Shown: piece after piece, positions 8,319 through 18,168 of the stretch
Position numbering within the stretch: the first letter of the stretch is position 1
Layout: each line of letters begins with the position of its first letter
From: JAJDXW01 sp965214795
GTDB lineage: Bacteria > Pseudomonadota > Gammaproteobacteria > HK1
Assembly: GCA_965214795.1 (NCBI GenBank)
Contig: OZ243976.1
Coordinates: 2,790,001 to 2,854,000 of the forward strand
Direction of reading: 5' to 3'
DNA: 64,000 bases
Program-made: the position numbers and the translations under genes
Notes under the pieces: generated by a model
What the model was told of the DNA's origin: nothing
Databases searched by the model: none
The model's input: the letters and a program-made list of their open reading frames with translations, nothing else

Positions 8319-8891
8319 GTGGCCGCATCCAGGAGCGAAGCGCTCGCGCGAAGGCGCGCAACCTACCAGGACGTGCTCGACGCGCCCGCGCACCAGGTCG
8401 CCGAGATCGTGGACGGAACGCTCTACACGCACCCGCGCCCGGCGGCGCCGCACACGATCGCGACCTCGGTTCTCGGAGGCGAACTCAACCCACCGTTCCA
8501 CCGTGGCCGCGGCGGCCCGGGCGGATGGTGGATCCTCGACGAGCCCGAGCTGCACCTCGGTGAGAATATCCTCGTGCCGGACCTCGCGGGCTGGCGCCGG
8601 GAGCGGATGCCCGAGCGACCCGACACAGCGTACTTCACGCTCGTACCGGACTGGGCGTGCGAGATGCTGTCGGCCTCGACGCGCCGGCTCGACCTCCTGA
8701 ACAAGCGGCCGATCTACGCGCGCGAAGGCGTCGCGCACCTCTGGTTCGTCGACCCGATCGACCGGACGCTCGAGGCGTTCGAGCTTCGCGACGGCGAGTG
8801 GGTGCTCATCGCGTGTGCGAAGGACGACGAACCAGTCAGCGTCCGTCCCTTCGACGCGATCACGTTCAGCCTGGGAGACCTTTGGGAATGA
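8319..8891 (+). CDS. Uma2 family (DUF820) putative endonuclease, copy 1
   Basis: A 190-residue PD-(D/E)xK-like protein. The acidic residues are visible in WWILDEPELHLGENILVPDLAGWRRER, and REGVAHLWFVDPIDRTLEAF is the strand pair that follows. Uma2 proteins are common, poorly characterised putative nucleases often found in mobile DNA. The start is GTG at 8319 (VAASRSE). Copy 2 at 18169-18741 has the same length and begins ATG with the same residues. The two differ mainly in the middle and share the upstream integrase scar, so they are paralogues spread as a block. Confidence 0.82.
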   Translation: MAASRSEALARRRATYQDVLDAPAHQVAEIVDGTLYTHPRPAAPHTIATSVLGGELNPPFHRGRGGPGGWWILDEPELHLGENILVPDLAGWRRERMPERPDTAYFTLVPDWACEMLSASTRRLDLLNKRPIYAREGVAHLWFVDPIDRTLEAFELRDGEWVLIACAKDDEPVSVRPFDAITFSLGDLWE

Positions 8892-9105
8892 CCGCCGGCT
8901 CCGTCGTGTCCGAGGGCGTCGCCATCCCCCTCCCAACCCGGCTGGCGGCGTCGCGGCATCACGTGCGCGCGGCGGTGTCTCCCGCCGCGGTCGCCGCGCC
9001 AGGGCGAGCCGCGAGCGCGTGCCGAGCGGCGCCCGGAACGCGGGCGAGGGGCTCGGGACGCGCCGTGTCCACCGGGCCCGGACCCGGCCGGCCGGGTCCA
9101 CCGCT

Positions 9106-10080
9106 TCAGCCGCCCGGGACGCCCCGGGTGTTGACGTAGAGCGCGTAGAGCGACTGGCTCGCGGCCATGAACAGGCGGTTGCCCTTGCGTCCCCCGAAAC
9201 AGACGTTGGCGCAGCGCTCGGGGAGGGCGATGCGGCCGATGGCGGTGCCGTCGGGCGCGAACACCAGCACCCCGTCGAGCGCCTCGCTGCCCATGCCCCA
9301 CCCGCACCAGAGATTCCCGTCGACATCGCAGCGCATGCCGTCCGGGGTGCCGTCCGGTCCCGCGTCGATCAGGACTTCCCGGTTGGCGATGGCCCGGCCG
9401 TCCGGGGTGAGGTCCCAGGCGAGTATCTTGCGGTGCGGTTCGCCGCGGGACTCGACCACGTAGAGCCGCCCCTCGTCGGGCGAGAAGCAGAGCCCGTTCG
9501 GGCCGCGGATGTCGTCCGCGAGGCACGTGAGCTCGCCGCTCTCGCCGTCGATACGGTAGACCGCCTCGGGCAACTCGGGTTCCGCGCGGTGACCCTCGTA
9601 GTTGCCGAGGATGCCGAAGGGGGGATCGGTGAACCAGATCGAGCCGTCCGACTTCACGACCACGTCGTTCGGCGAGTTGAGCCGCCGCCCCTCCACCCCG
9701 TCCGCGAGCACGGTGAGGCTGCCGTCGTACTCCGTCCGAGTGACCCGCCGCCCCCCGTGCTCGCAGGTCACGAGCCGGCCCTGCCGGTCCCGGGTGTTGC
9801 CGTTGGCGAAGTCCGACGGGCGCCGGTACACGCTGACCGCACCGGTCTCCTCTTCCCACCTGAGGATCCGGTCGTTCGGAATGTCGCTCCACAGGAGGTA
9901 GCGTCCGTCGCCGAACCACACCGGCCCCTCCGACCAGCGGCAGCCGGTATGGAGGCGTTCCACCGCCGCGCTGAAGATGCGATACGGTTCGAAGCGTGGG
10001 TCGAGCGTCTCGACCGCGGGGTCGGGATAGCGGGGATGCGGGCGCCAGCCCGCGCTCGGGGGAGTATGGTTCGGGTTCAT
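9106..10080 (-). CDS. SMP-30/gluconolaconase/LRE-like lactonase
   Basis: A 324-residue six-bladed beta-propeller. The metal-site Glu is in RWSEGPVWFGDG (about Glu51), the Asn in RLNSPNDVVV (about residue 150), and Asp residues lie in CFSPDEGRLYVVES and GTPDGMRCDVDGNLW. This motif set defines the SMP-30/regucalcin/gluconolactonase superfamily, Ca- or Zn-dependent lactonases of sugar catabolism. The ATG at 10080 is chosen because upstream codons lack conservation. The stop lies in a GC-rich stretch; no sugar transporter or dehydrogenase is adjacent. The enoyl-CoA hydratase-like gene lies 61 bp upstream on the same strand. Confidence 0.87.
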   Translation of the reverse strand: MNPNHTPPSAGWRPHPRYPDPAVETLDPRFEPYRIFSAAVERLHTGCRWSEGPVWFGDGRYLLWSDIPNDRILRWEEETGAVSVYRRPSDFANGNTRDRQGRLVTCEHGGRRVTRTEYDGSLTVLADGVEGRRLNSPNDVVVKSDGSIWFTDPPFGILGNYEGHRAEPELPEAVYRIDGESGELTCLADDIRGPNGLCFSPDEGRLYVVESRGEPHRKILAWDLTPDGRAIANREVLIDAGPDGTPDGMRCDVDGNLWCGWGMGSEALDGVLVFAPDGTAIGRIALPERCANVCFGGRKGNRLFMAASQSLYALYVNTRGVPGG

Positions 10081-10141
10081 CCGGGGTTCCTCGTCCGGTC
10101 GTTCGTGGATGGCGCGCGCGCGGCCGGCAGGTTCGCCGGGC

Positions 10142-10918
10142 TCAGGCCGCCGTCGCCCGCACGTAGTCGGGCATTCGCTTCTCCCGGAAGGCGGCAACCC
10201 CCTCGCGGTGCTCCCAGGTCCGGAAGCGCTCGATCTGGGTTCGGGCCTCTGCCCGGAGGGCGGCGCGGAGCGCCTCGCGGTCCTCCATCAGCGCCTTGAG
10301 GGTGGCGTAGCCGCCCAGAGCCGAGGCCGCGAGGGTACGCGCCCGTTCGAGCGCGACGGCCATCACCTCGCCGTCCGGGGCCCGAGTGTCGGCGATCCCG
10401 AGGCGATGCGCCTCGTCCGCATCCACCCGCTCCCGGGTGAGCGCGAGCCGGCGGGCCGCGGCCCGGCCGACCCGCCTCGGGAGGGTGTAGGTCAGCCCCC
10501 AGTCCGGGACGAGCCCGATGTCGAGGAACGACACCGTGAACTTCGCGCTGTCCCCGGCGACGACGACGTCCGCGAGACAGGCAATGCTCGCGCCCGCCCC
10601 CGCGGCATGGCCGTGCACCGCCGCGACGACCGGCTTCGGGAACGTGATGGCCATCTCGGCCACCCGCGCCATCTCGGCGACCCGCTCCTCCATCGCGGAC
10701 GGCTCGCGGCTCCCCATCGTCTTGACGTCGCCGCCCGCGCAGAAGTGTCCGCCCGCGCCGGTGATCACCACCGCCCGGACCGTCTCGTCCTTTCCCATGG
10801 TCTCGAAATGCTCGGCGAACCGGCTCCGGATCTCCGGCGAGAGCGCGTTTCGTGCTTCCGGCCGGTCGATGGTGAGGACGACGACACCGCCATCGAGCTC
10901 CTCTCGTCGCAGGGTCAT
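10142..10918 (-). CDS. Enoyl-CoA hydratase/isomerase family protein
   Basis: A 258-residue crotonase. The oxyanion-hole stretch is ITGAGGHFCAGGDVK (about residues 52-66) and the second one is HGHAAGAGASIACLAD. Neither canonical hydratase Glu is present: the first position is Ser in GASIA. GLVPDWGLTYTLPR carries an Asp where PaaG-type isomerases have their catalytic Asp. It is therefore more likely a PaaG/Eci-like isomerase, or another crotonase, than a classical hydratase. The C-terminus AFREKRMPDYV is typical of family members that need the C-terminal lid. The start is ATG at 10918. Confidence 0.87.
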   Translation of the reverse strand: MTLRREELDGGVVVLTIDRPEARNALSPEIRSRFAEHFETMGKDETVRAVVITGAGGHFCAGGDVKTMGSREPSAMEERVAEMARVAEMAITFPKPVVAAVHGHAAGAGASIACLADVVVAGDSAKFTVSFLDIGLVPDWGLTYTLPRRVGRAAARRLALTRERVDADEAHRLGIADTRAPDGEVMAVALERARTLAASALGGYATLKALMEDREALRAALRAEARTQIERFRTWEHREGVAAFREKRMPDYVRATAA

Positions 10919-11185
10919 GGCTCTTCGGTTCCTCCGCGGGTTTCGATGAAGGGCTCCGCCCGCGAGGTTCTTCGCTTCGGAGCCCGCGTGTCAAGGCGGA
11001 GCCTTGTCCGATGACACATGAGCCTGAAGGGGGGCGCCTGATCCAACGTGAGGTGAGCCTGACGGGGTCGGGAACGGGGCATCATCAGGATAGGATCGGG
11101 ATGCTCGGACCCACCGGATACGGACTCTCGACCCGGCCCGCTCGTTCCTCGACGGCGCCGAGCCGGTCGAGGGGCCACCCCTTGG

Positions 11186-11362
11186 CCCGAAAAATCACCG
11201 ACTTCCCGCTGCGGCCGCCAATCCGCTCGCGGTAGCGGGACGTACTCCCGCAAGCCGCCTCGACAGCGCGCACGCGCTCTCTCGGTCCGTGCGGCCCGTT
11301 CCTCCATGAGATCGTGGGGCATCTTGGCCCCCTCGCGACAAAAGTCGGTGATTTTTTCGGGT
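11186..11362 (-). repeat. Family 1 MITE-like element, copy B
   Basis: About 177 bp. The ends are CCGAAAAATCACCGACTT and AAGTCGGTGATTTTTTCGG, a near-perfect 18-19 bp inverted pair. Only one 11-bp unit remains between the core and the right end, and part of the middle is missing, so this copy is shorter than A, C and D. It lies between the enoyl-CoA hydratase gene and the decayed helicase gene. Confidence 0.75.
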
Positions 11363-11511
11363 CGGGAGCGCGGCGCGCGCGCCGAGTTCGTCGCCCGGAC
11401 CCTTCGTCGGTTCCGGTACGCGCAACCGAGCAAGGCCGGCAAGGGGGTGGTGCGTCGCTTCCCAGGCAAGGTGAGCGGGGCGTCCTGAGCACAACCGACC
11501 CGTCTCATCGC

Positions 11512-13494
11512 TCAGCACCGCTCCACCGGGCGCATCGGCGACCGCGAGGCGGGGTCGGAATCGTTATCGGCGAAGCCCATCTCCGCGAGGAACCGGGACG
11601 GGTGCTTCGGCCATCTCCTGTACCGCTGCGCTCGCGACAGGATCAGCCGCTTTTTCGTTCGGGTGATGGCGACGAAGCAGCCGCGGCGTTCCTCCTCCAG
11701 CGCCGAGCCGCCGTTCTCTCGCCTGACGCTGTGCCAGGAGGGCAGGATCTCCTCCGCCAGGCCGATGAGGTAAACGGTATCGAATTCCAGGCCCTTGGCG
11801 CCGTGGATGGTCGCCAGAGATACCGCTCCCGGTACGGGCGCCGGTTCCTTGGAGCGCAGTTCCAGCTCCTGGAGGAATCGGTCGAGTGATGTCCGTCCGA
11901 CCGCCGCCCTGATCTCGCCCGACAATCGCCGCCAGGCGCTCAGGTCGTCCCGGAGATCGTCGTTGGGCTTGTCACTCTCGAAGTGACCGAGGATCTGACC
12001 GATTGCCGAGGCAAGCTTCAGCTTTCCGGCGGCGAGGTCTGCGATCAGGTCGACGATCTCCGCGACGGGTGACGATAGCCCGGCCGCTTGTGCCGCACGC
12101 GACCAGACCGACAGGTACGTGACGCCCTCCGTCGCCGAACGGGACAGCAGGTCGTCGAAGTCCAGCGGCGCGGGCCCGCTGGCCGAAGACGCGGCGCAGC
12201 CGGACGCGAAGCTGCCGAACGCCTCGACCAGTGTTGCCAGGTTGCGCCGGTCGAGCGGCCGGTTGATCTGCTTCAGGCAGGCGACCAGCCAGCGCATCTC
12301 GGGCGATGCGAAGTCGTCGCGGCGACTCAGAATCGTCGCCTTCACACCCTCCGCCCGCAAGGCTTCGTACATGGACTCCAGCAACGCGCGGGTTCTGGCC
12401 AGTACCAGCGTCTGGCCGCGCTCGCCGATGTCCGGACCGGCGATCTCGGCCGCAATTCCGGTCGCTTCGTCCCGGTCGGTCTCGAACACGCGGTGTTGAA
12501 TCGATTGGTCGTCGCGGGAACGACTGTGCTCCGCCGGCTCGGCGGGGCGTTTCCCGGCGGCGCGCCGGGCGTTGTAGACGACGAGACGATTCGCGGCCTC
12601 GACGATGCGCGGCGGGCAGCGGAAGTTGGTCGGAAGCTGCATCACCTCGCAATCGAAGTCCTTGACCAGAGTACCGATCCGACGGACGTTGGCGCCGTTC
12701 CATTCGTAGATCGTCTGGTCGTCGTCGGCCACGGCGAAGATTCGGCGGAAGTCCGCGCCCGCCATACGTCAAAGAAGCGCGTACTGGGCGCTGTTGGTGT
12801 CCTGGAACTCGTCGACGAGCCAGTGGCGGTAGACGGTCTGATAGTGTCGCGCCATCGCCGGATAGTCGAAGAGTCGGTACGCCTCGAAAATGAGCGAGTT
12901 GAAGTCCAGTGCGTTGGCGCGGCGCAGCTCCTCTTCGTAGCGGCGATAGACGCGGGCCAGGCGGCGGGCTCCATCGGTCGGTGCACCGTCCCCCCCGGCA
13001 AGCCACTCTTCAGCCCGTTCGGGCCGGACCAGTCGGGCCTTCAGGGCGTCGATCCTGGGCAGGAGTCGGCGGTCCTCGCTAGCGACATGGTGGCAGTCGC
13101 GCCCGAGGGCATCCTCCAGCACGGCTTCTCGGTCGGATGTCCGGGAGTAGATGGCGAAATCGGGTTTGATGCCGAGATGGACGCCATGCTGTCGCAGGAC
13201 CTGTGCGCAGAAACCGTGGAAGGTGTGGATGTCTGCGCGTTCCTCGAGCCCGGGTGCAAGGGTGGTCAGCCGGCTCGACATCTCGTGGGCGGCCTTGTTC
13301 GTGAACGTCAGCGCGAGGACGCGAAAGCGCTCGTCCCGCGATCGATCGAGCAGGCACGCGGCCCGGCAAGTCAGTACGCGGGTCTTGCCGGAACCGGGAC
13401 CGGCCAGTACGAGCAACGCGCCGTCGTCCCACTCGACCGCCTTGCGCTGGATGTCCGTGAGTTCGTGCAGCGTGGTTTCGAGTTGGGTAGCCAT
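11512..13494 (-). pseudogene. UvrD/Rep-family helicase (GajB-like) broken by one in-frame TGA
   Basis: About 660 codons in one frame, with a single internal TGA at 12769-12771. The 5' part (12772-13494) has motif I LAGPGSGKTRVL, motif Ia LTFTNKAAHEM and motif II LVDEFQDTN. Directly after the TGA the same frame resumes with motif III (VADDDQTIYEWNGA), motif V (TIHGAKGLEFDTVYLIG) and motif VI (VAITRTKKRL). The stop sits where homologues continue, so it is a nonsense change (CGA to TGA is the simplest). Its ATG overlaps the stop of the OLD-type ATPase remnant upstream (TGATG), as in OLD-nuclease/UvrD-helicase (Gabija-type) defence pairs. I infer that it is inactive unless the stop is read through. 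Confidence 0.85.
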
Positions 13495-14013
13495 CAGGTC
13501 AGACCCCGCAGTTGCTCGATGGCGGCGCGAAACGCCTTTGGAGTGCGTTGCGCCAAGTCCGCGTCTTGACGAACACGGGCCGCGAACTCCGCCGCATAGG
13601 CGGCCTTGTTCTTTTTGGCGCCCAAGCGCTGGACGAGGTTTTCGTCGTTCAGCTCGTGCGCATCCTGCATGCCGAGCGCCGCCAGCACTTCACGCAATTC
13701 CGGCCCGAGCCCGTCGGCAACGAGTTGCGCCTCCAGGTCACCGGCGGCGTGGGTTCGACAGCGCCGAGCGGAGCTCGATGCAGACGCCGCTCGAGGTCTT
13801 CGGATCGGCCGTGTCGCCGGCAAGGTGGACGTCGTACTCGCTGGAGTCGGTGCCGCGCTGACCCCAGCGGCGCGTCAAGGCGATCCGCAGTGCGTCGAGA
13901 ATCGCGGTCTTGCCCGCGTTGTTCGGGCCCATGAACACCGTCGTGTCGCCGAGGTCGACGACAAGCTGCCGAATTGACCGGAAGTTCTCGATCTCGATAC
14001 GGGTTATGCGCAT
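13494..14013 (-). pseudogene. OLD-family ATPase/nuclease (GajA-like) with large internal deletion
   Basis: The first 80 codons read as an OLD/RecF-like ATPase: MRITRIEIENFRSI, then Walker A in VFMGPNNAGKT (residues 27-36). After about codon 90 the frame stops at 13738. The C-terminal end of such a protein then appears in a different frame (GPELREVLAALGMQDAHELN to the stop at 13494). Roughly 400 residues are absent, including the signature, Walker B and TOPRIM nuclease regions. Intact class 2 OLD proteins are about 550-650 residues and are followed by a UvrD helicase, exactly as here. The deletion removed the catalytic parts, so this is a decayed defence operon. Confidence 0.78.
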
Positions 14014-14932
14014 GTGTGTCAGACCTTCCGGCACCGATCAAAGTCCCATGATTTATCTTTACACATGCGAGCTGGCCCGTCCCGAGGCACGCAGTGCTCG
14101 GGTTCGGGGTGTCCTGCGACGTGAGGGCGCGGTAGCGCCTGTGGGTTATGTCAGCGCGGGTGAGGGCGGGTACCCGAGCAGCGTGATGGACCCGCTGACC
14201 GGTCAGGCACTGGTGAGCGCTGGTCCCCTTGTGCCGTCCCCGGCGCTGCGGATGGCCTTCTCTGTTAGTCCGAAAGAGGCCATCTGTCAGTCCGAAAGAG
14301 ACCATCGCGTACAGGCCGCACACGCCGAAGCCGACGTCCTGTCTCGGCACGTCGAGTTCTCTTTGAACCGCCCCTATCTGTCCCGGATGTGTCTCGCGCT
14401 ACGCAGGCGGGACCGATCGCCGCCCAAGATCATTCCATTCCCGATTGCGTACGAACCTCATGTTCCCATCCCGTCAGGTGAAATCAGGGTCGAAGGGGGC
14501 GCAATCCTCATCCGCATCCCTGCTCGCCGGTACCCGCAGAATCCCGCTCCAATCCCGATTTCACCCGGGAGCGAACCAGATGGGGACTGTGCGCAATCAG
14601 GAGACCGTTTCACGCTGCGACTCCGGTTCCCGGCCGATCGGATCAGCGCAGCGCGGTCCGACCCAAGCGCCTTGGTGCGAGGTTGGGCAACGCTTCCGGC
14701 AACCCGACCTGCCGCGCCGGATGGCCCTGAATCGCCGCCGCCCTGGCCGTCGCCGGGGGTGCCGCTGCCGGGCGCTTCGGCTTCCCTTCGATTCGATCCG
14801 AACGCGAGCGCGCGAGCCGGATTACCCTTCCCGACCTCTCCGGTATCCGCTCCCGTATCCGCATTCAGGAGCGCTCCTTCGGGGTACAATCGGTCCTTCT
14901 TTGGCTTCAATTGGACCACTATTGGTACTGAC
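14014..14932. other. Long non-coding stretch with palindromes and direct repeats
   Basis: About 900 bp without a supported gene, between a decayed defence operon and the dimethylglycine dehydrogenase-like gene. The left edge (14040-14065) is AT-rich and probably holds the old promoter of the minus-strand operon. At 14251-14306 an 8-bp inverted pair (GATGGCCT/AGGCCATC) overlaps two 18-bp direct repeats, AGTCCGAAAGAGRCCATC, spaced 22 bp apart, which may be an operator or a hairpin. A palindromic REP-like unit lies at 14681-14713. Just before the 14933 start there are repeated TTGG motifs (14900-14927). Confidence 0.45.
14681..14713. repeat. REP-like palindrome
   Basis: GGTTGGGCAACGC, then TTCC, then GGCAACCCGACC folds into an imperfect hairpin. 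Similar palindromes, most with a TTCG loop, occur at 21792, 39769, 52669 and 54231, which suggests a small dispersed palindrome family rather than unrelated terminators. Confidence 0.45.
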
Positions 14933-17359
14933 ATGAAGACGCACGCGCGCGTGGTCGTGATCGGGGGCGGCGTGGTCGGCTGCGCGGTCCTCTACCATCT
15001 CGCCAAGCTCGGCTGGACCGACGTGGTGCTCGTCGAGCGCACCGAGCTCACCTCCGGGTCCACCTGGCATGCGGCGGGAGGCATGCACACCATCAACGGC
15101 GACCCGAACGTCGCCAAGCTCCAGAAGTACACGATCGAGATCTACCGGGAGATCGAGGAGCTGTCGGGACAGGCCACCGGCCTGCACATGACGGGCGGGG
15201 TCATGCTCGCGGCGACCAGGGAGCGTTTCGAGTGGATCAAGGGGCTCGCCGCGAAGGGGCGATACCTCGGGATCGAGGCGGAGATCATCTCTCCCGGGGA
15301 GGCGCACGAACTGATGCCGCTCCTCGACCCGAAGTGCTTCGTGGGCGGCATGCGGACCTTCGTGGACGGTCATATCGACCCCTCGGGGGTGACCCACGCG
15401 TACGCGAGATCCGCCCGGGCCCTCGGTGCCGAGGTCTACCGCGAGACGAAGGTGGAGGCTCTCGTCCGCACCCGCGCGGGCCTGTGGCGGGTGGTCACCA
15501 ACCGGGGAGACATCCACGCCGAGCACGTGGTGAACGCCGCCGGCCTCTGGGCGCGGGAGGTGGGACGCATGGTCGGGCTCGAGCTGCCGGTGCTCGCGAT
15601 GGAGCACATGTACCTCATCACCGAGGACATGCCGGAGGTTGCGGCGATCAACGAGTCCACCGGAAAGGAGGTGATCCACGCCGTCGACTTCGACGGCGAA
15701 CTCTATCTCCGGCAGGAGCGCGGCGGCATGCTCATGGGCACGTACGAGCAGGCATGCGTGCCCTGGTCGGTCCATGAGACGCCGTGGGACTTCGGCCACG
15801 AGCTCCTCCCCGAGGACATCGACCGGATCGCGCCGTCCCTCGAGGTCGGATTCGAGCATTTCCCGGCGTTCCAGAACGCGGGGATCAAGCAGATCGTGAA
15901 CGGGCCGTTCACCTTTGCGCCGGACGGGAACCCGCTCATCGGTCCGGTCCGGGGGCTCGACGGCTTCTGGGTCGCCTGCGGGGTGATGGCCGGCTTCTCG
16001 CAAGGGGGCGGGGTGGGTCTGTCGCTTGCGAACTGGATGATCGACGGCGATCCGGGGTCGGACGTGTTCGCGATGGATGTCGCTCGCTTCGGCGACTGGG
16101 CGACCATGGCGTACACCCACGACAAGGTGAAGGAGAACTACTCGCGCCGGTTCTCCATCCGCTACCCCAACGAGGAGCTCCCCGCCGCCCGGCCGCTCCG
16201 GACGACGCCGATCTACGACCGGCTGCGCGAGGCGGGCGCGCAGTTCGGCGCCGCGTGGGGGCTCGAGGTGCCGCTGTGGTTCGCTCCGCCGGGTCTCGAG
16301 GACGTGTTCTCCTGGCACCGGTCGGTCGACTTCGAGCACGTCGGCGCCGAGTGCCGGGCGGTACGCGAAGGGGTGGGCCTCAGCGAGACCTCGGGGTTCG
16401 CGAAGTACCTCGTCACCGGCCCCGGCGCGCACGAGTGGCTTGACCGCCTGCTGTCCTGCCGGGTGCCGCGGGAGGGCCGGATCGTGCTCGCCCCGATGCT
16501 CAAGGAGGACGGCAAGATCATCGGGGACTTCACCCTCTCGAACCTCGGGCGCCGCGGCTTCTTCATCGCGGGCTCGGGCCCCGCCGAGGAGTATCACCTG
16601 CGCTGGTTCCACCAGCACCTGCCCGGGGACGGCTCGGTGACCGTCCGGGCCCTCGGGACCGGTTGGTGCGGGCTTTCGATCGCGGGGCCGGCCTCGCGCG
16701 AGGTGCTGCAGTCGTTGACCCGCGCCGACGTGTCGGCGGAGGCGTTCCGGTTCATGGACATCCGGGAGATGGACCTCGGGATGGCTCCGGTAGTGGTCGG
16801 GCGTATCACCTTCACCGGGGACCTCGGCTACGAGATCTGGTGCGAGCCCGACTGTCAGCGTTACCTCTACGACCGGCTGATCGAGGCGGGCGAGCCGCAC
16901 GGGATCCGTCTCTTCGGCTCGCGCGCGTTGAACGCGCTCCGGCTGGAGAAGGGATTCGGAAGCTGGATGCGGGACTTCCGCCCGATCTACGGGCCCCTCG
17001 AAGCGGGGCTCGACCGCTTCGTCGCCTACCGCAAGGAGGCCGACTTCATCGGCAAGGCCGCGGCGGTCGAGGAGCGCGAGCAGGGTGGCGCGCTGCGGCT
17101 CAAGGCGTTCGTGGTCGATGCGACCACCGCGGACGTCATCGGCGACGAACCGGTCCGGCACGACGGCGAGGTGTGCGGATGGGTGACGTCGGGAGGGTAT
17201 GCGCACCACTCCGGCGTATCGGTCGCGCTCGCCTACGTGCCGAAGGAGCGGGTGGGGGTCGACGATGGGTGGGAGATCGAGCTGCTCGGCGAGCGGCTCG
17301 GAGCGCGGATGCAGCGCACCGCGCTCTTCGACCACAACGCGGAGCGCATGCGCAACTGA
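14933..17359 (+). CDS. FAD-dependent dimethylglycine/sarcosine dehydrogenase-like protein with aminomethyltransferase domain
   Basis: An 808-residue two-domain enzyme. The N-terminal DAO domain begins with VVVIGGGVVGCAVLYHL (residues 7-23) and has SGSTWHAAGG, in which the His is the covalent FAD attachment site in dimethylglycine and sarcosine dehydrogenases. From about residue 430 an FAO_M and then a GcvT-like folate-binding domain follow (LGTGWCGLSIAGPASREVL, GDLGYEIWCEP, LRLEKGFGSWMRDF). Enzymes of this type demethylate dimethylglycine or sarcosine and hand the one-carbon unit to tetrahydrofolate. The gene is intact amid decayed DNA and looks like the functional cargo here. The GATCC-poor leader has TTGG repeats that may be regulatory. 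Confidence 0.88.
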   Translation: MKTHARVVVIGGGVVGCAVLYHLAKLGWTDVVLVERTELTSGSTWHAAGGMHTINGDPNVAKLQKYTIEIYREIEELSGQATGLHMTGGVMLAATRERFEWIKGLAAKGRYLGIEAEIISPGEAHELMPLLDPKCFVGGMRTFVDGHIDPSGVTHAYARSARALGAEVYRETKVEALVRTRAGLWRVVTNRGDIHAEHVVNAAGLWAREVGRMVGLELPVLAMEHMYLITEDMPEVAAINESTGKEVIHAVDFDGELYLRQERGGMLMGTYEQACVPWSVHETPWDFGHELLPEDIDRIAPSLEVGFEHFPAFQNAGIKQIVNGPFTFAPDGNPLIGPVRGLDGFWVACGVMAGFSQGGGVGLSLANWMIDGDPGSDVFAMDVARFGDWATMAYTHDKVKENYSRRFSIRYPNEELPAARPLRTTPIYDRLREAGAQFGAAWGLEVPLWFAPPGLEDVFSWHRSVDFEHVGAECRAVREGVGLSETSGFAKYLVTGPGAHEWLDRLLSCRVPREGRIVLAPMLKEDGKIIGDFTLSNLGRRGFFIAGSGPAEEYHLRWFHQHLPGDGSVTVRALGTGWCGLSIAGPASREVLQSLTRADVSAEAFRFMDIREMDLGMAPVVVGRITFTGDLGYEIWCEPDCQRYLYDRLIEAGEPHGIRLFGSRALNALRLEKGFGSWMRDFRPIYGPLEAGLDRFVAYRKEADFIGKAAAVEEREQGGALRLKAFVVDATTADVIGDEPVRHDGEVCGWVTSGGYAHHSGVSVALAYVPKERVGVDDGWEIELLGERLGARMQRTALFDHNAERMRN

Positions 17360-17844
17360 GCGGGCGAGGAAGCCGAGCGGGGGATCGTCATCGGCCACCT
17401 CCGGCGCCGCCGCCGGCGAGGGCGCAAGCCGAGTTGCCCCGGGTGTCCGATCTCCCCGGCTCGGCGCGGGGTTCCCGGGTTGCGGGCCCCTCGGGGTTCA
17501 TCCACCCTTCGCGGAAGCGGCGAGGGCGCGGCGAGCGGCCCTCGATCGAGAAGAGCCTTGAAGGCCCCGTCCGCCGGCCTGCCGTGGAACTCGATGTCGA
17601 GCTTCGTCCATGGCCTGTCCGGCAGCTCGGCGAGCGCGCGGCGCGCGGCTGCGAGCATGAGCAGTGTCGCCGCCTGCTTGTCGACCGCGAGCTCGGCCGA
17701 GGACCACCTCGTCGATCAGGTGGTCGAGAACGGCGCCGGCCGGCCGGATGGCTGCTGTTCATCGTCCCCCCTCCATAACGCGAGTCGCGGACGGCTCAAG
17801 GTTCCATACGTCGCAGCACGTCCAGCCATTCCATCGCTCGTACC
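17360..17844. other. Gene-poor, eroded stretch
   Basis: About 480 bp without a complete gene. On the minus strand, around 17530-17720, there is a protein-like segment (VDKQAATLLMLAAARRALAEL) that lacks a start and any recognised domain, and is followed by frame breaks. It is likely a remnant. Confidence 0.35.
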
Positions 17845-18081
17845 TCAGAAGCCGTGCTTGCGGCGGCGCAGACGGAAAGCCTCGTCACCGCCGTCGACGG
17901 TCCTGACGATGGCATCCCGGACGGCGGACTCCTCGATCGCGCCGGTTTCGTCCAGCCATCCGTGCCGAGCGGTAGCTTTCAACAGAATGACCATGTCCGC
18001 ATCGCCGTTCACGACGATGTTCGGGTTGTGGGTCGCAACGATCAACTGGCGCTGTCCCTTGAGCTTCTTGAGGGCCGGCAA
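17845..18081 (-). pseudogene. AAA/SMC-like ATPase, C-terminal remnant
   Basis: About 78 codons. PALKKLKGQRQLIVATHNPNI corresponds to the D-loop/H-loop end of large AAA or SMC-type ATPases (TrlF-like families end this way), and then GDADMVILLKAT follows. The Walker A part is absent, and the sequence upstream is unrelated and joins the Uma2 copy 2 region. It is a fragment left by deletion, probably from a defence or restriction gene. Confidence 0.6.
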
Positions 18082-18168
18082 TATGGTCTCCCACAGGAAC
18101 CGGGAAGGTCCCGGTCGTTGCGCCCGGGGCCGCGGCCCCGACGGCTTCGGAGACGAGTCGCCCGGCGG

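Noticed and set aside
12769..12771. In-frame TGA in the helicase as a selenocysteine codon.
   Set aside because: Family members have no Cys or Sec at this place, no SECIS-like hairpin is evident, and TGA is the normal stop throughout the window.
14822..17398. Long minus-strand frame opposite the dimethylglycine dehydrogenase-like gene.
   Set aside because: Same artefact; the plus-strand gene has full FAD and folate-domain motifs.
17233..17658. Minus-strand frame overlapping the end of the dimethylglycine dehydrogenase-like gene.
   Set aside because: The readable protein-like part is short and lacks a start; it was treated as a remnant in the gap entry rather than a gene.
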